A stretch of DNA of 64,000 bases, taken from contig NC_081541.1 in NCBI RefSeq assembly GCF_901000735.1, forward strand, positions 41,075,021 through 41,139,020, written 5' to 3'. The stretch is from Corylus avellana (lineage: Eukaryota; Streptophyta; Magnoliopsida; Fagales; Betulaceae). Every line of letters starts with the position of its first letter. Positions within the stretch are counted from its first letter, which is position 1. The position numbers were made by a program, and so were the translations under genes. This document shows positions 55,440 through 64,000 of the stretch, piece after piece. Under the pieces are notes generated by a model. The model made no database searches and was not told the DNA's origin. It saw nothing but the letters and a program-made list of their open reading frames with translations.

Positions 55440-56180
55440 ATGCATTTGACTTGTTAGAAGAGAGTTCTTTTGGGTTCTCGACCAGTTGATGTTTCAATGG
55501 ATCCAAATAAGAAATTACTAAAGGATGAAGTTGAATTATTTGAGGATCCTAGCAAGTACTGTTGTCTAGATGGAAAGTTGAACTATCTTACTATCACCAG
55601 GCCAGATATTTCATATGCCGTTAATGTTGTTAGTCTTTTCTTGGAGGCTCCTCGGGTTTCACATTGGGAAGTCGTTGCTCTCATTATTTAGTATGTAAAG
55701 AGACAACCTGGTCTAGGAATATTGTACAAACCAAATGGATATCTTAAGGTAGAAGGTTTTACTGATGCAGATTGAGCAGGTTCTCCTTCAAATAGACGGT
55801 CTATTACAGGATATTGCATATTCTTCGACGGTAATCTTGTAACTTGAAAGAATAAGAAACAGATAGTGGTGGCACAATCTAGTGTTGAAGCAAAGTACAG
55901 GGCAATGGCTCATACGGCTACTCAGTTGACATGGTTACAACAATTCCTTCAAGATATTGGTTTCTCAACACCTACTCCTATCCCATTATCTTGTGATATC
56001 TAGGCTACTATACATATTGCATCTAATCCAGTTTTTCATGAATGGCTAAACATATTTAGGTTAATTGTCATTATATTCGAGACAAAATACTCGATGGAGA
56101 TATATTTACAACATTCGTGAAGTCTGGAGTCTAGTTAGATGATGCTTACAAAATTTTTATGTCGTAGCTGATTAGAGTTT
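55440..56180 (+). pseudogene. Copia RT C-terminus and RNase H remnant
   Basis: PVDVSMDPNKKL then KLNYLTITRPDISYAVN, SLFLEAPRVSHWE, then FTDAD followed by a stop, and AEAKYRAMAH-like RNase H wording. Many stops (near 55690, 55774, 55847, 56001). Close relative of the copia half of the chimeric element, but here with its natural RT context before KLNYLT, which pins the chimera junction. Confidence 0.75.
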
Positions 56181-56378
56181 ATTTGTTGCAAGCTGGGTTT
56201 ATATGATATATATGCTCCAGCTTCAGGGGGGGTGATAGAAGAATGTATTAGGGTTTGAGGATAGTTTGGTCATTGTAATATTTCTTTAAGCTTATATAAT
56301 AATATATTTGAGCATGGCTACGTTATAACGTACGGGCCTCCTCTTTCTCTCTAATCTTTTGATGCAAACCTTTCAACA

Positions 56379-57280
56379 ATTTTATTTTATTTTTTAAAAA
56401 AAAATGATTCTCTTTCCTCTTATCATTTATTTTAAAAAAATATTTAAATGACTTTCTCTTTTGTCTCTATTTCTCCTAATATTTATTTGATAGACTATTT
56501 GAACTAAGAAAATGTTAGGGGTACTAAATCTTTTACTAACATAGGTTTACTAAACTGATATGTAGCTCATTCATTAGTACTTGTTACATTTCTCTTAATT
56601 AATTGTTTTTTTTTTTTTTTCAATGAATGAGTTACACATCAATTTAGTAAGCTTCTGTTAGTAAAAGATTTAGTACCCCTAGCATTTTTCTTCAACCAAA
56701 TAAAAAAATAATAAAGGAAGCTATCGTAGAATCTATTTGAATAGAAAAACAAAAAGTAGTTTAGTTATCTAAATTTAAAGAAAGTCTAAAAGAAGCCAGT
56801 CTTAGCTCTAAAAATGTTGACATGTGAGAGAAACAATTGAATTCTACACTATTTATGAGTCCACTCTAACTTCAAGGATGTTTTTGGCATTTACAGTATA
56901 GGAGGGATTTTGACAGATACATGCAATAACACACAACTACATACTTGCATTTGTCTTAATTATTATTGAGACTCCGTTTATTTCCGCGTAAAATGTTTTT
57001 TTTTTGTTAGAAAGTGTTTTGAGTAAAATATCTTTTCAGAAAAATGATTTCAATGAAAAATAATTTTATATTTCATGCGAGTAATCACTAAATACATGTA
57101 ATGAACCAAATGGTTTCATCCATTAATTTCAGAGAAAATCCTAACAAAGAGGTTACAAGATCTTTCAAAATCATCAATTTTGCCCTACACAAATAACAAA
57201 AAACAAGATCCATCCTACACCTAGATTACATACAAATGAAAAAGAAGCAACTCGATTGACTAGAGAAAGCGAAGCCTTCT
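56379..57280 (-). other. Upstream-block remainder and far-flank repeat, unit H
   Basis: 56384-56500 continues the block split by the copia insertion. 56500-56700 contains an inverted pair (TACTAAATCTTTTACTAACA at about 56523 and GTTAGTAAAAGATTTAGTA at 56658) of about 175 bp, a small MITE. 56820-57200 matches the far-flank repeat. No gene. Confidence 0.5.
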
Positions 57281-58126
57281 TTAGAGCTTGGTGGCCCTGG
57301 ATGGAGACTTGGACTCTTTGGCAGCCTTCTCCGCCATCTTATTGTTGGGAAGGACACCGCCATGAGCAACGGTAACTTCCCAAGCTCTGCATCGTTCCTC
57401 ACAGCCAGCAGAACATGCCATGGAATGATCTTGTTCTTCTTGTTGTCACGAGCTGCATATCCAGCCAACTCCAGCACTTTCACACACATTTATCAGAAGC
57501 AAGAACGAAAACAAATGCTGAAATTGAAGCAGTAGAGAATAGAAAAATATCAGAAGCAAAGAAACACACCATCTCACTTCGCAATCAAACACATACTAAA
57601 ATCTCCAGATTAAATAGCCATTTTGATAAGTTTTCAGAAATTTATGAAAGGTCAAACCCACATGGAAAATATTAAAAGCTGCAAAATTTTGACATGTTAT
57701 CTCGGAAAAATTACCAAATGAAACAATGGATTCGTCCAAGAAAAAAATCAGCTACTAATTTATGAAAGGTCAAACCCACATGGAAAATATTAAAAGCTGC
57801 AAAATTTCGACATGTTATCTCGGAAAAATTACCAAATGAAACAATGGGTTCGTCCAAGAAAAAATCAGCTACTATAAAGGCAATATATCCATTTTCTGTC
57901 CAACATTTCCAGGAAAGCAAACATACATCTAGAGCAATAAACACAAACATCAACTACCAAATTATAACACAGCCATGACTTGAGCAAAACAACCCACATC
58001 TAATTAAGCAAAATCACAGATCTGAGAGCTAGAGCAAGTAAAAGCTAAAAATAAAGTTTAACCATAGACACAGAGAGTGTGTGGTATTACTTCAGCAGCT
58101 AGGCACTCTAGCATATCAGCAGAATA
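57281..58126 (-). pseudogene. Histone H2A remnant, unit H (most complete)
   Basis: Exon piece 58126-58091 codes YSADMLECLAAE, then an intron, then 57477-57281 codes [35 protein letters not shown], a deletion that shifts the frame, and in the next frame [29 protein letters not shown] and TAA. This is the plant H2A class with an SP-rich tail (H2A.W-like). The N-terminal exon is missing, the loop after GKL has lost bases, and NINPVLLPKK is reduced to NNK. Dead, but best for dating. A 118-bp tandem duplication (57641-57877) lies in its intron. Confidence 0.85.
57641..57877. repeat. 118-bp tandem duplication in the H2A intron
   Basis: TTTATGAAAGGTCAAACCC begins at 57641 and 57759, and both copies run through TTCGTCCAAGAAAAA. 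Units D and G have one copy, so it is private to unit H. Confidence 0.9.
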
Positions 58127-59524
58127 CTGATAGGAAAGAAATAGAAAAAAAAAAAAATAGAAATAGAAACAATACCAAGTTCTAAAGCATGCAAAAACGA
58201 AATTGAAACAAATGAATACAGCATAAATGCAAGTCAATGAGAGAAGGGCAAAACAAACCGACATAAATTAATGGAATGGGTAAACCTTGACACCAGCGAT
58301 ATATCAGGCGGTGTTGTCCAGAAGCTATACATATTGATCTTTGTTCTTTTTACATTGAAAGTTGAAACTGGTATCATCTTTTCTTAGGAAAGAGCAAAAG
58401 AGAAAGTGATATTTACAGTTCATAGATGCTCTCTCTACTGTTCAGAAATTCAAAATTGAGTATCCATAACATTGAAAGAACAAACATATATATCAAATTT
58501 TACCCAACCTATTTGATTTAAATGGAAAAATCAAATGGAGAAAAAAGGAGTCCATCGAAAACCAGATATTGGCCAACTTCAGCATACATTTGGGCATGGT
58601 TTCATAGTAAAACGGGAGAAAGAAGGATTATCAACAAATAAAAAAGGATTATCAACAACACAAGTCTATCAGCCTAGTCTACTCAGACTTGTTAGCCTCC
58701 ACAGCTTTGTTACCCAATCTGTTCCACATTGTTTTGAACCAACACTCATGATTTTTGCTATTCAACAAGAGAAAACACTTGCTAGCTTACAAGCCGATTC
58801 ACAGTAATAACACCTGGCCCCCTAGCTGACCCAATCAATTGGTTTTTACATGTATTTTCGTGGTGTCTGACGTAAGTCCAGAGTCCCTTTGGAGCAAGGA
58901 GGGAATGTGTTGTCATTTTCTGTCAATTTGCCTAGATAAATATAAATGCAGGGCAGAACACAGTTGATTGATAACAAAGACTACATTAAGAAAAACGCAT
59001 TCTCAAAAGGAGTGTCAATGAACAGTGGGTCATGTCTGTCATGACTCATGAATTGCTCACAGTAGATTGATCATCGTAGTCTCTATATTCCATTACAGAG
59101 ATTCGAACAAGCATAGGAACCATCAAAAAACACAAAACCAATCACATTAAGCATATTGAGAAATACACATTCTCATCAAGCTAGGATGTTCCATAACACT
59201 GAAAAATAGGCTGTGAGAAAAAACAAAAATCATAAAAATCAGTCATTGCCTGTATTTCAGGGGTGTTTGGGAAGGGGGAATTCAAACACAAGTGGTGATA
59301 TGTGAGTAAGGATTTTGTTTGGAATCTAAAAACAATGTCATAGCATAATATTTGGTATTTTTGACTTGGACATCAAAACAGAGCAAGATAATACAAATCC
59401 AATGCCCAATAACTTGCTTTTTGGCCAGACAATACCCAATAAATTGAAAATGCTATAACTGCCAACAATTACACAAATCAAATTGGAAGTCAAGATATTA
59501 TAAGTTTCCCATCCACATACCTTC
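58127..59524 (-). other. mTERF-H2A intergenic segment, unit H
   Basis: Very similar to 47672-49046 (unit G), pointing to a recent shared origin of units G and H downstream of the gene. No gene. Confidence 0.65.
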
Positions 59525-60712
59525 TCAGACTGAAATCCTACATCCAGAAGACATCTTACCCTGATATACATTCAACAATTCAGGAACATCATCTTGGAAT
59601 CTGATCACAAACTTCTCCAAAAATATCCTCTCTGACGGTCGCAAGAAAGTCCCCACAGCCAAGTTATTCTTAACCAAACCCTTGGCTAGCAAAATTTGAA
59701 CAACAGAACACCGAGGGATAATTTTGTTTTCCAAGCTTAAAGTTATAACGGAAGGATTTCTAGCTATATTTGCTGATGGCCACCCAATTTTGTTCACAAG
59801 GAAATCCATTGTTTTCGTGATCTTCTCTTCTGAAGATAGCATACAATTTGGAAAGCTTTTAAATGCAGCGAGCGCCATGTCCTTTGGCCAACCCCACCTC
59901 TTATAAAGCTCCAATCTTGATTCCAGCTTTGGTTTACTCATCTTCAACAACACTTGGATTGCCAGGACAAACACCGTTTTCGTGGGATCGAATCCCATTT
60001 CCATAACCTGGTGGACAACCTCAACAAACTTAGCATGCTTTGTAAACGCTGCAGATGGATAATTAGTTACCAGGAAAGAGATTGTCGATGGAGGCGCTCC
60101 AAGTTGTCTCAAAAGTGAAATGTTTGGAGCTACAGTTTTCGGTACATCACATAGAAAAGCCCGTGGTGAGCGCTTGAAAGTTGTCAGGACTTTCTCGTCA
60201 ACAAGAAGTACACTCTTGAGGAAATCATAGCAGGGGATAAGACGTTTCTTTATGCTGCTTCTGAACAGAAATGGGTTTAAAGAGAGAATGGTAATGAGGT
60301 CAGAGCTCGAAACCCCTATGGAACGCAAAAGCTCAATCTTGGGCAAAAGGGTCTTCTCAGGATGAGATAAAAGAATCAGTGGAAGCATCCTGACGATTCG
60401 GGAGATTTGGGCATTGCTGAATCCATTCTCTTTGAAAAAATTCAGCACTGAGTCTGGTCTCTCTGGGCTCTGAAATAGTACCCTCTGGGATGCTAAAATT
60501 GCAGATTTTGTGGACAACCCACAAGAGTTGATGAGGTAAAACACTGCAAAAGAATGTTTTCCCTCTTCTTCTGGTTTTTGATTAGATTCAGATAAACTAC
60601 CTACTGATGTAAACGATTTGACAATAAAGAAACCATTTTGCTGAAGAAAACCCAAATGGGTCCTTCTGTGTTTGAGTGGTAGTAGCTGTCTTGAACAGAG
60701 AAAACCAAACAT
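59525..60712 (-). CDS. mTERF family protein, copy 8 (intact)
   Basis: 395 codons. Presequence, linker (PEEEGK) and eight mTERF motifs are complete; motif 7 is GWPSANI with ARNPSVITLSLENK, as in copy 5. Private changes include VLPL-like 'RMLPLILLSHPEK' and RAFLCDVPKTV. Start ATG 60712 after GGTGAGTCAGTT. Upstream homology to the other units ends near 60840, so this copy has its own distal promoter DNA. Probably functional, mitochondrial, target unknown. Confidence 0.9.
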   Translation of the reverse strand: MFGFLCSRQLLPLKHRRTHLGFLQQNGFFIVKSFTSVGSLSESNQKPEEEGKHSFAVFYLINSCGLSTKSAILASQRVLFQSPERPDSVLNFFKENGFSNAQISRIVRMLPLILLSHPEKTLLPKIELLRSIGVSSSDLITILSLNPFLFRSSIKKRLIPCYDFLKSVLLVDEKVLTTFKRSPRAFLCDVPKTVAPNISLLRQLGAPPSTISFLVTNYPSAAFTKHAKFVEVVHQVMEMGFDPTKTVFVLAIQVLLKMSKPKLESRLELYKRWGWPKDMALAAFKSFPNCMLSSEEKITKTMDFLVNKIGWPSANIARNPSVITLSLENKIIPRCSVVQILLAKGLVKNNLAVGTFLRPSERIFLEKFVIRFQDDVPELLNVYQGKMSSGCRISV

Positions 60713-61442
60713 AACTGACTCACCAAAAGTTTTCCTCAGACAGCTTCGACTATGCTCCTGTAATTATTAAGTAGACTTTGAACTCTTCATGAACTTCAAA
60801 TCTGAGGGGGCGGTTGAGCTCCATAAAGAAATAATATGCCAAGAAAAAATGGCTTATTCGTACCCGGAATATGATCCTGCACAACGGAAACCAGCGTAAC
60901 GTAAGTGGTGAGATCCGTTTGAGCAAAAGGGTATATAAAATAACAATGCCGTGTGCCGTTTAGGAGTAACGGTGAATCTAGGGCTCACAGTTTTTTAGGG
61001 GACTCGTGAAATTGAAATGAATTCGAGTCAAAATTTGTGAATTAGTATTTACAAGTATGACTCATTTAATTAAATGAATTAGATTAGAGTTGACTTATAA
61101 GTCATATACTCATGTCTCGACATGATTCAAACCTGAGATTCTATACTAGAGCTAACAATGTTTCATACGACTTACGAACTTAACATGAAACTAGCAAGTT
61201 AGAATTGAAAGTTTTGACTTGTTTAATTAAATGAGTTAAATTATAGTTGATCTATATAATCTTATACTCATACACATGATTCGACACAACCTTAACAACT
61301 GAAACTAACATGCAAATACGAATTGTTATCCTTACTTTTTAATAAACACCGGTAAGGCCAAGGAAGAGAGGTTGGGTTTACAAAGGTAATGCTACGTACT
61401 ATCATTTTATCCTTCTAAAGTTGACGAAGATAAAAGAAAGAT
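60713..61442 (-). promoter_or_regulatory. Upstream region of mTERF copy 8
   Basis: Leader as in the other copies to about 60800. Beyond 60900 the DNA is unlike the other units: AT-rich with two diverged repeats of 'ATGACTCATTTAATTAAATGA...TTGACTTATAAGTCATATACTCAT' type at about 61050-61130 and 61215-61290. No gene. Confidence 0.45.
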
Positions 61443-61447
61443 AAAAG

Positions 61448-62570
61448 TGTTAAAAGGAACAGATCTAGAAAATTTGGATTTATTGTGTAGTAAAAAGGCT
61501 GATTATGCATGATTTGAGCCTTGATTCAAGGGATGTGCTCCCTCTTCTCAAGTCTATATAATAAACTCTTTGTAAGTAGAAGATATATGGTGAAATAAAA
61601 GAATTCATTCTTCTTCTAAAATCTATCATAGTATCAGAGCGATTTCGTTAATACCTTACGATCTTAGTTTTTTCTTTGATTGCGGCACAGCCCATGTGGG
61701 CTATGCTCACACAGGCAGTACCTTGTTGAAGCTTTAAGCCAACATCATCATCTTCCTCTTCTCGCAGCTTCCCTGCAACCTTTACTCAAACACCTAAGCT
61801 TCACCCTACTACACACAAAACCCATCTACCTCTCTTTCCTCTTCCCACAACTTCTTTTATTTTCATATTCAATGATGCTAGTGACCCATGTGGGGAGCCA
61901 CCTGCGTCTTGAATGGGTTGTGGAGAATTTACTGATTCTTGTTTTTTGGCCGTCTCTTCCTTTCGTTTAACAATAAAATCTAAGAGCCATATATTTGGCT
62001 ACTTTCAAATTTGACTGTGAATTTACGATAAAATGCAATTTGCTATGAAATTTGACTGTCCATTAGTGGTTTTGTGACGAGATTCAACTGCCCCTTGATA
62101 TTTACGGCGAGATCCGACCGTCCCTTGGTAATTTGCAGCGAGATCCAATTGCTCCTTGGTATTTGTGGCGAGATCCGACTGCCTCTTGGTGTGCTGCGGC
62201 GACATCCGACCGCCCACAGTAAACCGTCCGTTGCTGTTTTCGGCGAATTTTCAATTAGAATTGAAGCTTTTAACACATTTTCTTGTTCATGTTTTTATTT
62301 ATATATGTCTATGTTCATATTGTGAACTTCAAGCTAAGACACATTGCATACTTCAAGCCGTTTTAGTTTTTTCGGGGAATATTAAAGGAACAAATCTAGA
62401 AAATCTAGATTTATTGTTTAGTATATCTCAAAAGTCAAAAAGTACTATGTATGATTTGAGCCTTGATTTAAGGGATATGCTCCTTCTTCTCAAGTCTATA
62501 TAATAAACTCTTTGTATGCAAAAGCTATATTGTGAAATAAGATAATTCTTTCTTCTTCTAAAATCTATCA
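61448..62570 (+). mobile_element. Non-coding LTR element with AAAAG target duplication
   Basis: LTR 61448-61628 (181 bp, TGTTAAAAGG...ATCTATCA), primer site TAGTATCAGAGC (61629-61640), 751-bp interior, weak purine tract CGGGGAA, LTR 62380-62570 (191 bp). AAAAG at 61443-61447 and 62571-62575. The interior has no gag or pol; a 96-codon frame at 61680-61970 has no domain I know. Intermediate in size between TRIM and LARD elements. Confidence 0.85.
62073..62226. repeat. 30-31 bp minisatellite in the LTR element
   Basis: Five units of GGCGAGATCCGACTGCCCC followed by TTGGTATTTGT, with point differences. Frames through it are repeat artefacts. May be a variable tract within this element family. Confidence 0.85.
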
Positions 62571-62575
62571 AAAAG

Positions 62576-63309
62576 GATAATACATATCATTATTCATACA
62601 TAAAAGCATGGGCGAGATTTTGCCATGTTAACTAAATAAAACCAAAGGTCCAAAATAGGGGAAAACAATAGTCCAACCACACTAGATCCTCAATTGGTCA
62701 GCTACATGTAAAATGATAAACAAGAAAACACAAGCAATATACAGAAGTTCACAGTTCAACAAATCGAAGCAAAAAGCACTCATAGAAATGCTAGCAGCCT
62801 CAACAAACTTAGAGCATTCCTAGTGTACTAGTTATTCATTACCTAAAATTTGATTAAAAAACTCTACTTTTTTGGTTTAGCTAGTTACTTTTCAAAAGCG
62901 CCCCACAAAATGCTCTCTAAATTTCTCTCTACTTCATTTAAATATATAATTTTTTTTATTCTTTATTTAATGTTCCTTTATTCTCATGGTAGTTGGGAGG
63001 TTTATTCTTATGGTAATGTATTCATCTCCCTCTTTTAGTAATTATTTTTCCTTTTAGGTAAAGTGAATGTTAAATTTGAAATTGTAATCCATTAATAGCA
63101 GATAGGATAATATTACCAAAGATTAAATAGTTAGTTTCCATAAATTATATGATAATACATCTTTTGTGAAAAGAAATTTTATACAACAGCATAATATTTA
63201 CATCTCTATAGGCAAATTTGCTTAAAAGATGCCATTGGCATATCAATGAGAGATGATGTTGTATCTCTATTGGGATTTGACTTCTTTGCGGTAGTGCAAA
63301 CGCGATAAA
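62576..63309. other. Intergenic; scraps of the duplicated unit
   Basis: 62705-62760 resembles the mTERF-H2A intergenic DNA (GATAAACAAGAAAACACAAG as at 42279). Near 62787 CAGCCTCAACAAACTTAG equals an mTERF coding stretch. No intact gene; the rest is AT-rich. Confidence 0.35.
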
Positions 63310-63537
63310 TTACTTGAATGGCCCAGATTTACCAAAGAATTTTTTAATCCAAAACCAAACCGCGTACTTCAAACAGTAAGACCAAAAAAAAAAAGTTCCG
63401 TTTATTTTCTTCCCTAAAACCATCCAAAACATAATGGCCTTCTCCGATTGCGGGATGTAGGTCAACGACCTCATCACAGTGCTTCGGCATGATGAGACGA
63501 GGTTCTCATAGGCGGTCTCTAGGAGCTCCAAATCCAT
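63310..63537 (-). CDS. Unassigned minus-strand frame
   Basis: 75 codons from ATG 63537 (MDLELLETAYENLVSSCRST). The first 48 codons look protein-like in composition; the tail is Phe/Trp-rich and may be intron. The GC content is higher than around it. It lies downstream of a promoter-like or LTR-like stretch. I do not recognise a domain. Could be a first exon, a gag start or chance. Confidence 0.2.
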   Translation of the reverse strand: MDLELLETAYENLVSSCRSTVMRSLTYIPQSEKAIMFWMVLGKKINGTFFFWSYCLKYAVWFWIKKFFGKSGPFK

Positions 63538-63679
63538 GAGGCTCGAACCCAGGTCGCGCTGAGCTGTTGGTGGTGGTGCATGGGTCTCTGAGAGTCTTCA
63601 TGCCTTTTGGAGCCGCCAGGTGACTGTCTCTTGGAGGATCCCAATATTCTGTCTCTCAAAATACTGTACATTGTTGGTG

Positions 63680-63939
63680 CGATGGGTGGGTTAGTTTTGT
63701 GTTACACTCTACTTCTACAATAGTTAACGAAACTAAGGAAACTAGGAGATTTTAGCTACTTCTAAGAACAATTGAGAGCCAAAACGTCTGAATAGTTCTC
63801 ATTAACAAGCCTTGGCCTTTTATACAAGTAAAACAACTAAAATGAGCCTAGATGTAGACAATTACTACTGGACCGTTACAACCAACTAACTAAGAAAAGC
63901 CCACGTCACTTAGCCACATCTCAACCAACCCATCTAACA
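63680..63939 (-). other. Possible LTR or promoter with TATAAAAG
   Basis: On the minus strand: TGTTAGATGGGTTGG (63939), then CTTGTATAAAAGGCC (TATA-like, near 63820), then a transcribed-leader-like stretch. It could be a 5' LTR of an element whose body is 63310-63670, or the core promoter of a gene starting there. The second LTR is not in the window. Confidence 0.3.
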
Positions 63940-64000
63940 GAATCCAGCCCATCATCTCCACAACCTTCCACTTCTTCCTTTCGCCAACTTCCAGACTACT

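Larger units (their letters stand above)
52506..56378 (+). mobile_element. Decayed copia element with both LTRs and ATTTT target duplication
   Basis: 5' LTR 52506-52664 (159 bp, TGTTAGAAGAATG...CTCAACA), primer site TGGCATCAAAGCC (52665-52677), interior with most of gag, protease and integrase gone, RT end to RNase H remnant 55440-56180, purine tract CAGGGGGGG (56226-56232), 3' LTR 56233-56378. ATTTT precedes and follows it (52501-52505 and 56379-56383). It carries a MITE and a mini LTR element, both later insertions, and a 180-200 bp tandem repeat. Confidence 0.85.

Noticed and set aside
62787..62804. 18-base match to mTERF coding sequence
   Set aside because: Too short alone to call a pseudogene, though nearby DNA also resembles the duplicated unit.
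1..64000. CRISPR arrays, tRNA or rRNA genes, bacterial-type operons
   Set aside because: No spaced short repeats of CRISPR kind, no tRNA-like cloverleaf noticed by eye, and the content is plant nuclear.

Overview
The window is nuclear DNA from a flowering plant, most likely a woody eudicot; I cannot name the species. It is AT-rich and gene-poor. It carries plant-type mTERF genes, remnants of plant histone H2A genes with introns, Ty1/copia elements, many small LTR elements with initiator-tRNA-Met primer sites, hAT-like and foldback elements, and two gaps of exactly 100 N (15867-15966 and 30862-30961). The gaps divide it into three contigs whose relative order and orientation the sequence does not prove.

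The core is a local family of eight copies of one intronless mTERF gene (mitochondrial transcription termination factor family, about 395 codons). Copies 1-3 are on the plus strand (116-1300, 10508-11695, 20404-21591). Copies 4-8 are on the minus strand (33477-34666, 42874-44067, 46237-46923, 49047-50240, 59525-60712). Copies 2, 3, 5, 7 and 8 are open. Copy 1 is stopped by a 3-base in-frame deletion that creates TAG. Copy 4 has two nonsense codons and a 2-base insertion. Copy 6 has lost its 5' half to a MITE-like sequence. Sequence blocks are shuffled between copies, as expected from gene conversion or unequal crossing-over.

The duplicated unit is larger than the gene. Downstream of most copies is a decayed histone H2A gene (exon scraps at 2746, 13116, 22988/23223, 31552-31745, 47050-47126/47636-47671 and 57281-57477/58091-58126), followed by a common flanking repeat. 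Upstream of several copies is a block holding a small TRIM-like LTR element, a solo LTR and a chimeric LTR element. About 2990-12130 (extending with insertions to 15850) and about 41120-33050 (extending to 30962) are two arms of one large inverted duplication. Both inner ends lie at or near the N gaps.

Repeats by position: chimeric LTR element 3536-5810 and its inverted twin 38581-40610; solo LTRs 5903-7263 and 37385-38488; TRIM-like elements 8041-8735, 35880-36603 and 45401-46137; foldback element 9862-10337; hAT-like element 14064-14801; tandem TRIM LTR-int-LTR-int-LTR 14882-15633 with target duplication TAGCA; copia 16081-20260; copia 26622-30861; AT-rich 365-bp tandem repeat 25398-26300; copia remnant 52506-56378 with target duplication ATTTT, carrying a nested MITE and a 284-bp mini LTR element with target duplication CATTA; non-coding LTR element 61448-62570 with target duplication AAAAG.

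The only genes I regard as possibly functional are the five open mTERF copies. The rest is decayed or mobile DNA, apart from two unassigned reading frames (near 41918-42394 and 63310-63537). No tRNA, rRNA or CRISPR was seen.
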